From Takifugu bimaculatus (Eukaryota; Chordata; Actinopteri; Tetraodontiformes; Tetraodontidae): a DNA stretch of 64,000 nt. Both the position numbers and the translations under genes were made by a program. Below, one piece after another: positions 21,028 to 32,433 of the stretch. Positions within the stretch are counted from its first letter, which is position 1. Each line of letters opens with the position of its first letter. The notes under the pieces were generated by a model. The model was not told where the DNA came from, ran no database searches, and was given only the letters and a program-made list of their open reading frames with translations. The stretch covers positions 11,875,212 through 11,939,211 of the forward strand of contig CP034983.1 in the NCBI GenBank assembly GCA_004026145.2, read 5' to 3'.

Positions 21028-22365
21028 TTTTCAGGGTGCTGCTTCCTTCGCTCCTCGGTGACATTCGCCGGGGAAATATTCAGCCCTGCTCAGACTCAAC
21101 GCCGGACACAGGAAAAAGCTGCGTCTCATCTTACTTGCAAAGGGGATCGCGTTGCTACGGCGACGGGGATAAGGAAGAGGCCTGGATGTTGATTATTGGA
21201 AATTCATTCTGGAGCGTTCAGGAGGCAGTTTAAGCAGAAACTCATCCGTCCTTGTGAGCGATGCGGTGAGAAAATACATCCTTTTGGACCCGACAGCTTA
21301 TGGATTAAAGGAAGAGAAACAGTTTCTGATTTGATGTCATGTGCCACCGTAGAAATGAGGCTGAAACTGATAAATGCTCTTAAATTGTAAAGATAGATGC
21401 ATTTTATTGCGAACGTTTTCTGTGAAAAAAGGGGATTTTTCTTGTAAACCAAGCGCTGCTCACATTCTGAAGCCTGTGAGCAGCAGCAAAGTACAGTAAA
21501 TGGCTTTTTCCAGGTGCCAATTATATGTACCCAGTTTTTCCAAGTAATAGAAAAAAAAAGAAAAACAACACCAGTGTAATAACAGCAGGAAATGGTTTTC
21601 ACTAACAGATTATTGGAGGATGAGATTAGACAGCAACGCTTTTTTTCTTGGTTACTGTCTGGAAAAAAATGGTTTCCCTCCATAGTTTGGACCGGATAAT
21701 ATATGTTTTTGGAAAGAGATTTTAATGAATATCAAAGGGATCAAAGCTCCCGTTGTTAAAAGTGAAGCGAGGACACCTGCCGGTGATCACGTGGTACTAC
21801 AACCACCATCCAAATCCAGATGGTTTAGATGTTTAGATGTTCCTTATTTCTGTCGAAAATACACAACAGCTCCATAAATTATACAACTGCTCACAAACTG
21901 CTAATTTGAACGAAGTGGGAAGAAGACAAAAAGGAGAAAAAAAATCAAAGATCAAAGGAAAAATGAACATTGATCAAAGACAGGGTGACTCAGCCCCACA
22001 AAAGAGACTGAGCAGGTCGGTATGCAAATATCTCCCTCCGAACGGGAACAAAAACACGGATTTGCATGCTAAAATGTTTCCACGTTTATTATTATGTTAA
22101 ATATTTTCCTCTAAAACCCACAACAGGTCGACAAACCCTCTCAAAACCCCCTTTCTTGCGCTCGTGTTCTGCTTCCATCTACTGCAGGGGGGAGTGGAAA
22201 CACAACGAGAGGAAAAGCTATCAGCTCGCATTACCGCGGATGCGACTCTGCGTTCGCCCCAGCATCTGCTAACAAACGACCGTCATTTACTGGAGCCGAG
22301 GCGCCCGCGGATCCCCGCCGGGCAGATTTTCTCCGTGATGGATAGAAATCTGCTCCAGCCATCAC

Positions 22366-22440
22366 ATCTCATTGGCCTTTGACTTAGCGCCTCTTTTAGC
22401 TCATTAGGCAGCCGCTGCTTTTGGCAATGACCGATTGCGG
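22366..22440. other. Candidate conserved noncoding block
   Basis: Sequence around cacatctcattggcc, tttagctcattaggcagc and ggcaatgaccgattg lacks repeats and coding character and carries homeodomain-type cores. Low-confidence pattern call only. Confidence 0.18.
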
Positions 22441-24008
22441 ACGCGTCGAGGCCATCGGCTGCTGCGGATGCTCGGCGGGCTGTGACGGAGCATCGTCTCC
22501 TCGCGCGTTTCCCCCTTAGAAATCAGTTGGTTTGAAAGAGACGCATCAGTGTCCTTTGAGCAGCCAAACTTCTGCTTAAATTCATCTGCACTCTGAATGA
22601 AGACTCCAGCGTCACAGTCGGACTCAATTAACCTCAATTAACCTTAGAAGGCGCAGCGCTGCCCTTTTGTGCTACAACCATCGCTCTCCCGAGGCAGCAG
22701 GAGCCCAATAAGGGGGAGAAGATCCAATCCCGCAGAAGGAAACCAACTGTAAATCTCTCGTCAGTTTTAAACCGAAGAGTTCCTGCAGTCGTGACGGATC
22801 CTGAGGTCTGTTGGCGCCATCTTGTGGACGTTTGAGAGAAGGACTTCGATAGTCATGGAAAAACCCCACATATTTCATAATTTTACGATTTGGGTTTTTT
22901 TTCCGAAGTTATATTATCCCTGATGTGCCTTTAGTATTTCCTTGGGACTCCCCAAGTCTACATAAAATATTTGTACACTACTTTCACCCACTAAAATCAT
23001 TTATAATGTAAGACCTGCTAAGTAATCTACAAGGCAACAGAATGAATTCTGCATCCCGTCCAAAGGTTGATCAGACACATTCAGACACCAGGAGCAGACT
23101 TGAAATTTAGATCTTTACACTCTGCATCAGAGATTATGGAGATTATATTTGTGACAGTAGATTAATACATTTCAGCCCTTCAGCGAATCCCATAATCCCC
23201 AAACTATACCAGTTTGAACCAGGCTCTGATCCCTCCTTCCTCTTTTCTCCCTATCTCTGTGCCAAGTGCACAAAAAAAATCACAGAACTATTCAAAGTCT
23301 GAATCTGTCACCATTGTTATTCATACTGGGATTAAAAGTCGCCAGATGCAATTTAGCTCAGACGATATCAGCGCCCCGGCTCCTGGTCCTGTCGGCAGAG
23401 ATAATTCAAGGTCGGCGGGGTCAGAAAAGGCTGATACACAGAGCGTCTTGTCTCCAGGGTCTAATGGAATCACAAAGGACTCATCTCGTATGCAAGGGAG
23501 GGATTTTAATCAGCAAGGGGAAAGAAAAGATGACAGCAGGAAGCCTCCTGCGCCCCAGATTAACAAGGTTGTCATTTTTACGCAGGCGAAAAGTGACACT
23601 TGACAAGAGGTTCCTGAGATGTCGTAATACCGTAGAAGCTGTCAAGCAGCCAACAGTGATTCTAAATACAAACCAAAACAGGACATTAACATTTAAAGCA
23701 CGATGTAACAAAGCGGAGCATCTTTTCTGTGATGGTTGACACGTTTATCTTTAGGTGTCATATCCGCTCTCTCCTGTAGGGGTCACTGTAGCACCTGTTA
23801 ATATTATTATTATGACAGGTAAACGCTTGATCAGAACAATTCTGCATTACGGAATAAAGGTGTTGTCTTTGAGGGAGGGGGGTGCGTTTCATTTGTTGAA
23901 ATATCTATATTTTAAAGTGCAGGGAAGCACATGACATACGGATGGAGAATCATCGCGCCATCAGTTCTGAACCTTCCTGCAGAACTGGCATGATTCCAGG
24001 TTGTGATG

Positions 24009-24009
<1 letters not shown>

Positions 24010-24044
<35 letters not shown>
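24010..24044. repeat. (CA)n microsatellite
   Basis: About 17 CA units in the large ralyl intron. Confidence 0.95.
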
Positions 24045-24045
<1 letters not shown>

Positions 24046-26464
24046 GATCCAACAGTTTAAAGGGAAACACTGGTCCGCCTAACATGCTCATCTGTGGAGT
24101 TTTTCTGTTTCGTGTTGCTCTGACGACGGCAGATGTGATATTTTTGAGACAAAAGGGGCGAAGAGTCCAATAATCCTTAAGCATCTTCAACATTTTTACA
24201 CTGAACCCCTGGAACGATGCTGGAACACGTCGCTGTCGCAGGGAAAGATGGACGCTGGACTCGTGATCGCTCGCAGTTCCCACCACCGACCACTGCGTGG
24301 CGCTCATCGACCACGGAGCGAAAACGGCCCCCCCGCCTCCCAACCCCACCTCCACGCAACCTCCTGATTCCATCATCTTCACTGCGAGGACGAGGAGAAG
24401 AAGCTGACACTGACTTGACCCATCATTTCAAACAAAATTAGCACTTGAATGGATTCCCCATCCCGCCGCCGCCGCGGCGCCGCCGCTTCTGGCCCCCGAC
24501 TCAAATTCCCTCTGACAGGGTTGCTTCTCCAAACACGAGGAGGAAGGCGGCGTCGCCTTCGCCTGTTAGATGAGGCGCATAAATACAGACGCGTCTCATT
24601 AGCAATCCCGTCCGACAGGTAAGGAAGTGGAGACCCGAAGCGTCACAGGGCGTCGACGCCGTTGCTAATTTTGTCCACGTTTCCAGGCTACGGCCGTCCT
24701 GTGCGAACAGGAAACTGAAATAACTTGTTTCCTCCGACTCCCATCAATAACCACGAAGGCGGTTGTCAAGGTCAGGAGCGCTCTTCCAACCAGCTGCTAT
24801 CTGTTGAAGACAACCCCTCCCAGGGCGTCGCAAACCGCCGTTTGTCAGCTCCCCCTGCGGAGACACGGAGCAGACAGCCGTGCTTTCTCTCCTTCAACAG
24901 TCCTCCCGTCACTCCGCCGCCTCTCGGAGGATCTCAGCTCGCCGTTTTAATCAAATCATCAGTGGACTATCGGGGCCGCGTTTCAGACAGGTACAAATAA
25001 TTATCCTCCACTGATTTCGCTAATTAAATCTGCGGCGGAACGCAGGGGAGGACGATCGGGTCGGAAACAACGGCGAGAAGACCTCATGACGGGCAACAGT
25101 CCCGGGTCTCACCCCCCCCCACAGCTGCTGCCTTGAGCCAGTGGGGTAGTTTCACCAGGGAACCGTGCCCTCAACGGTGTTTACGGCCGAGCGCTAAAGA
25201 GCCTCCGCGGCGTGAGCTGAGGTTGCGCAAAGTGTTAGCTGAAAAAACAAAAAACACGAGGTTAGCTAACCTTTAACGAACGGCGGGATCCCCCAAGGCG
25301 GGATCGCTTATAACGAAAAAACAAGCGGTGATTCACGGGTCCTCGGCTCGGCCGCATCGAGGCGGAGGAAGGGCGGAACGTCGTTAAGAAAACGGAGCGG
25401 CGGGAGAGCAAACGCGGAGTCAAATAAGGAAAAGTGAGAGGAAACACATGAGGGAGCAGAACGGCGCCCCGAGCGAGGTTCTGGGCTGGTTTTAGCCTTA
25501 GTTAGTTTGTACTGTCCGTCTTCATTTAGGCTCCCCGCTGAGGCTGTCGCACTGATTTTTAGTTCCCTCGCCGGCGCCGGCCCTCGGACGCCCCCCGGGA
25601 TCGCAGTAATTATCTCCGCACGTGTGACCGTGAGTCACGAACCATTACTCACGCAGACGGCTCGCTTTCACCACCCGGATCCCTCCTTCATCACTGGGGC
25701 CGACGGACGAGTCGATAACCGCCACGTCAATTAGGAGGCCGGGGTCGATGCCCGTGGATCCGAAAGGGCAGGTGGGTCTGGCTTAGCCCCCCGTCCCGGG
25801 GTAACGTCAGCCGTGGTTGCTGCTAGCATCGGTGAGCGGATGATAGCATCTGAATGCTAACGTGGCCAAGCCGCCCTGTTTTGTCTCTACACGAGGAGCA
25901 GCAAGAACTTCCTCTCTGCTCAGATGCCAGGAATTACCCAGCTCCAGCCCCCCCCCCCACTGTAGATGGATGTAATATTAATGAACACATCTTGGCCGGG
26001 TTGCCTTGTTAAGCTTCGAGCTAATCCCGTTATTCTGAAGCGTCCCCGTCCTCGCCGCTCATCAGTCCCAGTTGACATCGCTTTATTTACCAAGTGCCAG
26101 CAGGACGGGACGGCGGTGGTGGGGGGGGTGGTGGGGGGGTGTCGGGGACCCTCCCTCGGTTAGGAGGGGAAGAGAAATGTAGGCTGACACTCGGAGGTGG
26201 CGGGTTGGTCAGATGGAAGATATGAAGACGGGAATGAAGACGGATGCGTCCCCTGCCCACTGACTCACAGCAGCATCAGATGAGTAATGGAGGCAGATTC
26301 GTGCGCTTTGTTCTGCACTTTCAAAATGTCGCAGGCAGGAGGGGGGGGAAAAAAAGGTTAATATTGAAATTAATATTCAACACCAGCAGAATCGTCTCAG
26401 AAAGTCATTAAAACCACAAAGAAAGAAAAAAAAAGTTTTTCCCCGCTTGGTGATATTTGTATGT

Positions 26465-26491
26465 GGGGGGGGGGGGGGGGGGGGGGGGGGG
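26465..26491. repeat. 27-base poly-G run
   Basis: Twenty-seven consecutive G bases on the plus strand. The exact length is likely unreliable in sequencing. Confidence 0.95.
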
Positions 26492-28159
26492 TCAATTAAA
26501 TTCCAGAGAGGCTGAGCTTCGTCTCAGAAAATTAAATAAAAAAAAAGTCTCATCTAAAAATAGATGAGCGGTGTCATAAACAATCAGGTTTTCTCTGTTT
26601 TCTTCAGCAGTCAAACTTCTGCTTTAATGAGCAGCAGGAAAACTTGCTGGAATCTGCTAATATTCTCCTTCTCACCCCCCCTCACTCCGATTTTTGTGAG
26701 CTTTGGTGACACCTAGTGGCGACAACACGCAAAACACTTCTCTTTTTTTTTCCACGCGCGTGGGATGATCTACGGTGGCTGTCGGGGAACAAAAAGAATC
26801 CAGGTTGAACTTAACCCTGAAATTTAAATGTTTCTGCCACAGACCTGAGAAAAAAGCTGGACTTTTATTAACATCTGCATAATTATTCCACCCACTGACA
26901 TAATCCGCACCGTATTTCTGCATAATACGTCCAATTAATGCTCCCACGTGAGCGCCGTGGGCAATCAAGCGGCTGAAGCTGAACTCCAGGACCAGCGTGC
27001 CAACATCCCAGCGTGTATGCGAGAAAAAAAACTAAAAACAGGGAGACAGGAAGAGGGATAACAGGGGATCCGGGGAGACGCGGCTTTATTAGGGAGCGCT
27101 GGAAATCTTTACGGAAAATCTCCTCCTCGTTCTGTGTTGTTTATATAGAGGAAACACCTTCTTACAGTCAATTCCGGATTCATTACGGCTCAGACAAATC
27201 CTCGGCCCGCCCCCAGCGAGAGCCCGTGCGCGCGCCTACGGAGGCTCCGGCGGAATGCTGGGTCAGGCCTTTCGGCTCCCCGGGAGCGTGATTAACGAGC
27301 GAGGAGACGGGCGGCCGGGTTGAATCCTGATCACAAGGACGAGGAGGCGCGTGGAAAAGGAAACAGGGAAGGACGTGACTGGTGTCCTCCTCCGTGGTTT
27401 GACGCTGATGTTTCTGCTGAGCTTCCTCCTCCTCGCGTCTCCCGACCTGCTCTCTTGGCCCTGCTCGCTCCAGCGGATCGGGAGAAATAACCCTTTCGAT
27501 CAGCTCCTGAACGCGGCTCTGGAGACGTTAGCGAGCTGTAGACGGTTCTGCTGGCGTTCCTGACGTGGGTTTGTGGAACAGGAACAAAGGACGGCAGAAT
27601 ACCAGCAGCCAGGTGGGAGGAGGATCCCGCACGATGAAGGAAACATGGAAAACTACAAGCCATGCTACACGCGCTACCGCCCCGCCCCTCTTCCAGGAGC
27701 CTTCATCTTCTCTCCAAGCTAGCGGCGGGAACCGTTCAGCCTCCACGCTCGGTGGTTGAGTCACATCCAGAAACCCGCGGAACAGAACTCAATCGTCCCA
27801 CTTAGCGAAGGGAACAAAAAGCCGCATTAGCGTTTAGCCGCGACACCTGTTGAAGCCTCGGAACGCTAAAATGGAAGGAAATGAACCCAAAGACAGTCGT
27901 GGTCAGTAAAAAGGACGTGGGACGGAGGTCGGAAGGTGGATTTCAGTCGATGGACGTCGGAGACGTGTGCACGTGGCTACATCCTGCGCACGTGGGGTGT
28001 CACAGCAGAGCGGAGGCAGAAACCACCCACCTATAAATCACAGCGGCTTCGCGCTGATGCAGGTTCTGGGCGCCGACGGCCCGGCGTGATCCCGGATCCA
28101 CCGTTCCTCTACCTGGTCCCGGTTCCCATCCTCGGATATTCCCGCTTCAGCTCCTCTGA

Positions 28160-28345
28160 GCATCACGTTGGCCCGAAAATGACGATTGATTGTGGCGCCG
28201 CTGCCTTTGTAATCCGCTTAGGATGGATTTAGCATCTAAATCACTTTATTATTTATGTGCCCGACTCTTGCCGGTGCCATTTGGAAGCGGTATGATTGGT
28301 GATCCATCACACAGTATCCTTCAGCCCGGTCATTAACATTGTAAT
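28160..28345. other. Candidate conserved noncoding element
   Basis: An AT-rich, low-CpG island inside otherwise GC-rich intron, with words such as gattgattgtgg, ttgtaatccgcttagg, catctaaatcac and cattaacattgtaatagg, and no repeat or coding structure. This abrupt change in composition is typical of ancient enhancers. Conservation must be tested. Confidence 0.3.
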
Positions 28346-30329
28346 AGGATGGACCCTGAAACTTCCAGGTGGACGGGAACGCGGATCTCCTCTGGGAGGG
28401 TCGGGCTCCTCCACCAGTCATCGCCATGGTGATCAACGAGTATTCCGGTCGGACTCTCCGCAGCACATTAGCTCAGCTTGGAGACCTGTTCCCGTTTCCC
28501 TGCGTTCTCCTCTGGTTCTAAACGAGCTCACACATCCGCATCCCGGGCTACGGGAAGTCACATCTGTAAAAGCTCAACTTCCTCTTCAGCGAGTCTCTGC
28601 ACGTGCGGACGCCCGACCTGGTGCATGCTGGGACGGCACAGGTCTGCGTCGTTACGCCGGCTCTCTGGATCGACCCTCGAGGGCTCGGCGGGGGGGGAAT
28701 CGGACCGGGGTTAATGTCAGAGATCATCAGATCACCGAGTCAGGAGGAATTCCACGCCACCCCCGTCCTAACGATGAGGGGGCGGAGACACGCGTCCATC
28801 TATGGACTCTGCTGAGCGCCGCCCCCCACTGGTTCGCCATGTTGGAGGACCCCCAACAGGCTAACAGCACCAAACCAACCACCTGTCTGAGAGGCGTGGA
28901 CACGGCCACTGTTTCAGGTCACTCCAATGTCACAAATGTGGCCAAAGCTAAGTCAGCGTCGCGGCTAAGCGCTAATAGCTGTGCTGGCGTCGGGTTTTCG
29001 GCGTTATTTCTTTGCGCGTGCAGACGAAACGCTGATGACACAGCGGCGGTCGCCCTGCTGACCCCCATAAGGCCGACCTTCTCCCGTCACCGAGACAACC
29101 GAAATTAAAAGCGGCTCCTCGGGTGACGCGGCAATATTGGTTTGCTTATTAGTGGTCGTGACCTGAGGAGTGGGGCCCAATCAAGCTGCAGGTAATAACA
29201 CGCTAATGAAACATTTTCACACGGGGAGATAAATCCGCTCACAGAGGTCAGATCGCGGCTCCATGTCATTATCGGGTTGATTCATTCCTCCGACGTGTTA
29301 ATATAATAAGCAGGTTGAGAGTGAGGGGATCCTTAATTGTCCATTAAGGACGTATCCCTCATCCTCCCCCCTCCCACAACCACATGAAGATTGAGAGATG
29401 ACGATGGGGGGGGGAAGGGGGGGGGACCCGACCCGCAAGGTCAATCTGAACCCAACTCAAGATTAATGAAATTACCGGTTGAAGAAAATCGTCCACAATG
29501 ACCTTTGAATCAGTTATCATAGCTAACTGCTTTAGCCAACTATTGTGCGTTAATAATTAAAGCCCAACGCATCCGAGCTCGTCCTTAAGTGGGGGGGGGG
29601 GGCAAATGAGGGCGCTCCAGTCCCTCAAATTCCCGCTCGTGATAGATTTGCTAGCGAGGAAGAGCGGATCTCGTTGATGCCTGATTCTTATTCCGCGCGT
29701 CGGTTGTTGGTTCCGCCTGATCTTCAGCAGCAAACAGAGCGGGAATTCTTTCCCCGACTTATAAACTCGGATTGTTTACCTCAGCTGTGTTCATTATCCC
29801 GCACGCCAACGTGTCCATCCTTCACCGGCGGCCCCTGTTGACCTCGGGATGCCTCATAGCGAAGCAGGAGAGCACACGAGCAGTCAGAGGGATCAACCTC
29901 CAGCCTGGAATCTACATAAGCCCAACCCTGCTCTCCGCTGGGCCCTGGAGCCCGACCCTGTTCTCGTGCCAGTGGGTGGCACCCGAAGGTCGACCTGCGC
30001 GAGTCGGCGCCTGACAAATGTGAAAATCAGAACGCGCTTACGCTCGCTAGCGGATCACTTAGCGGGTTCAGCCGGGATCGTCTTCACAAACAGCCCGACA
30101 ACAAACAGACTTTTCCGCTCTTAAGGAGCCGAGGGAAGTTTTTAACGAAGAGTCGGAGAGATGCCCGAGGCCCCTTCCCGTTCCCGGGAGAGACGATCCG
30201 TTCCTGCGCCAGCGCCGGCTTAAAACAAAACGAAAGTTTTCTTTTTTGGGGTTTTAGCTTCTGAAGGCTGCACCTGGAAGCGTGGGGAATGTTTCTGGGG
30301 AATGTTTCAGGAAGACTGGGAAGACTCAC

Positions 30330-30603
30330 CGAGAGGCTGTCCCGCGATGATCCGGGCGTTCTCCCCGGCCACGGCCGCCCGGGCGTTCCTCTCGTTCAGG
30401 TACTGTACGAAGGCGTAGCCCTTGTGCACGGAGCAGCCCACTATCTTGCCATACTTGGCGAAGATGACCTCTATGTCCGACTTCTTGACGATGGCTGTGT
30501 TGAGGTTGCCGATAAAGACTCTGGAGTTGAGGGAGCGCGGGTCGTTCTTGTTGGTCACGTTGCTGGTCTGAGTTTTACCAGTCATCCTCCTCAGGTTGCC
30601 CTC
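30330..30603 (-). CDS. ralyl: ralyl first coding exon: RNA recognition motif (RRM)
   Basis: The acceptor CTGTCTGTGTCCCAG ends at 30604, leaving 18 untranslated bases before ATG 30585-30583. The donor CTCG|GTGAGT follows 30330. The 85 codons plus one base begin M-T-G-K-T-Q-T-S-N-V-T-N-K-N-D-P and include RNP2 V-F-I-G-N-L (residues 23-28) and RNP1 K-G-Y-A-F-V-Q-Y (55-62), ending I-I-A-G-Q-P-L. The N-terminal M-T-G-K-T-Q-T-S-N-V identifies RALYL; RALY starts M-S-L-K-L-Q. hnRNP C-family RRMs bind U-rich RNA. An upstream in-frame ATG at 30612 lies before the acceptor, in the intron, so it is not used in the spliced mRNA. Because the 5' leader continues across an intron, the gene must have at least one noncoding exon to the right. 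Confidence 0.97.
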
Positions 30604-31732
30604 CTGGGACACAGACAGAGGCGGAGGACAGGACTTTAGGGGACGTGGACCGGCCCAACGTCTACAGCGGTTTGATAAATAATCACATAGAAAAACACAA
30701 ACGGTGAGTGGAACACTGCGGCTAAATCATCCCACGTTAGCTTAACAGCTAGCTCTTTTGTCTAGAGACACCCAAAAATGACTGTTTTCCTACTCCAGCT
30801 GTTGCTGTGTTGTGTTTCTTTGTAACCAAAATGCTGCCAAAATGTTACTTTGATTGTTAGCGGGCTTTAAACTGCTAGTTAGCCAGACAATTCAGCTCTA
30901 CTGTCCCTTTGTTGTGGATCAGTATCCACAAATGAGTGCAGAAAGATGTTAAAAACTACAGCTTTTCTGCTAAAGTGAAGTTGCCTTCATGCTTATCCCA
31001 GTATGTAACAGTTTGACAGCATAAACAAACCATAAGGTGGTGCTAGCTTGTTAGCATTGTCACGTTTTAGCTTATTTCCGTTTTACTTTTTGGATCCGTA
31101 AGTACCCACGATCTCCGGGATCGTGGAGACCAAGCAAACAGGAAATTAGTAAACCATACAGGTCAGTGAAGGTAGCATGTGTGCTAAAGGAAGTGTGCAC
31201 AGGAACAATGTAGCATGTCAGCTAGCATGGGCCAGAGCTTAGTGGGAATAAAACTATGAGCAGCTAACCTGAAATATCGACAGCATGGCTAATTGGTTGC
31301 CGTGGCAACGTTGCCACTTGAAATACATTTTTCACAGAAGTCAGCGATCAACTGAATTTTGTAAAGCGACCTGGAAAAAAAGCTACTGGATATTTTAGGT
31401 ATTAGAGCAGCAAAATAATAACGGCGGTAGAACGGGAGTCAAGAATTCCGGGCCCTGAAATTCCACTGGAGGGATTAAAAAACAAACAAGAAGAATTGTT
31501 AACCACAACAGAGCCTGTGCAAAAGTCCAGGACCCTGTAAATGAGCTCAAATCGATGCAGCTAACAATTGTTGTGGTAAATATTGGATTAGCCGCAGGCT
31601 AGCTTGTTATTTTTCCCGGTATATTTGCATGAGGCCGAGACATTTCTGCCCGTGAAGCACAAAGCCGCCGTCTGCTGAAGGCATTTATTGAATCTTGCTT
31701 CATTCAAGGTCATCGGTCAGTCCGCCGCTCAC

Positions 31733-31830
31733 CTCGGGCACGTCGTTGCATTATTGAGAGGCGGCAACAATGCAGCGGCGCCGAGCGGGACGGCGGTCGG
31801 GAATGTTGCTCCCGCCGTTTCACTGACGAC
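31733..31830 (-). other. Possible alternative 5' noncoding exon with CpG-rich promoter
   Basis: A strong minus-strand donor (CCCGAG|GTGAGCGG) ends a CpG-rich stretch only about 1.1 kb upstream of the RRM exon. No coding frame or acceptor is evident, so a first exon would have to start within this block. Speculative. Confidence 0.2.
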
Positions 31831-32399
31831 AGAATGTGGAACGACGCGCTAATTCACACATCAGCGCGTCCGACGCTGCCTCCATTTTATTGTTACGGGT
31901 CTGGAATCGGTCTTCTAAAATGTGTGTGTGTGTTCAGATTAGTCGCCAAGGTAACAGCGATGTTATCACGCGTTTACTCACTCCAGTTTTAGAGCTTTAA
32001 CGTTTTTTTTAGTGCGTTACAGCATCGGGAACAGGGATTTGGGACCTGATTGATGGCGGAATTCCGTGTTTAGAGAAGCCGGGATCGTGGAGCGATCCCG
32101 CCTCGGGGATCCGTTACATAGACCGAAATGACCGCTCGTTCCTGGATAAACAGGCATTATTTCAGTTGTCCCCCCCCCCATCTCCAACGTGACATCACCT
32201 GCGGAATAATTCCGTTCGCTCTCTCTTAGATCCACGCGGGCGCGGTGACTCACTGCCGGCGCTGTTTACCGGCCCGCGGTTGTGTGGTTGTGTTGTGTGT
32301 TGTTGTGTTGTTGGTGCGCGTGGGTGTGTGTGTGGGACTAAACGGCTGCTCGCCATCTTTCAAGTGGCCTTGACATTTATCAGGAGCAGACTGGGACGG

Positions 32400-32402
32400 A
32401 CA

Positions 32403-32432
<30 letters not shown>
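32400..32432. repeat. (CA)n/(CG) mixed microsatellite
   Basis: CA dinucleotides interrupted by cgcgcg; alternating purine-pyrimidine throughout, so Z-DNA-prone. Confidence 0.9.

Positions 32433-32433
<1 letters not shown>

Larger units (their letters stand above)
13846..30329 (-). other. ralyl 16.5-kb intron after the RRM exon
   Basis: The largest coding intron. It contains the candidate internal promoter and first exon at 19922-20067, a 36-base tandem duplication (20947-21027), (CA)n runs (18362-18404, 24010-24044), homopolymers (19362-19376 C, 26465-26491 G), and AT-rich candidate regulatory blocks near 22.4 and 28.2 kb. GC-rich stretches at 14.7-17.5, 24.4-25.9 and 27.2-29.1 kb give many overlapping spurious open frames, none with family features. 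Confidence 0.5.

Noticed and set aside
28296..29108. 270-codon open frame on the plus strand
   Set aside because: No domain, signal or family resemblance. It lies in GC-rich intron DNA with overlapping open frames in other phases and lacks coherent splice or promoter signals.
30330..30603. Assignment of the RRM gene as RALY or HNRNPC instead of RALYL
   Set aside because: The N-terminus M-T-G-K-T-Q-T-S-N-V, the Y-R-P-K-P-G-x-K-R-P-L-S-A segment, the I-D-S-L-L-G-R-L-E-K-I-E-K-Q-Q helix and the E-M-T-D-G acidic tail fit RALYL. RALY has a Gly-rich tail, and HNRNPC differs after the RRM.
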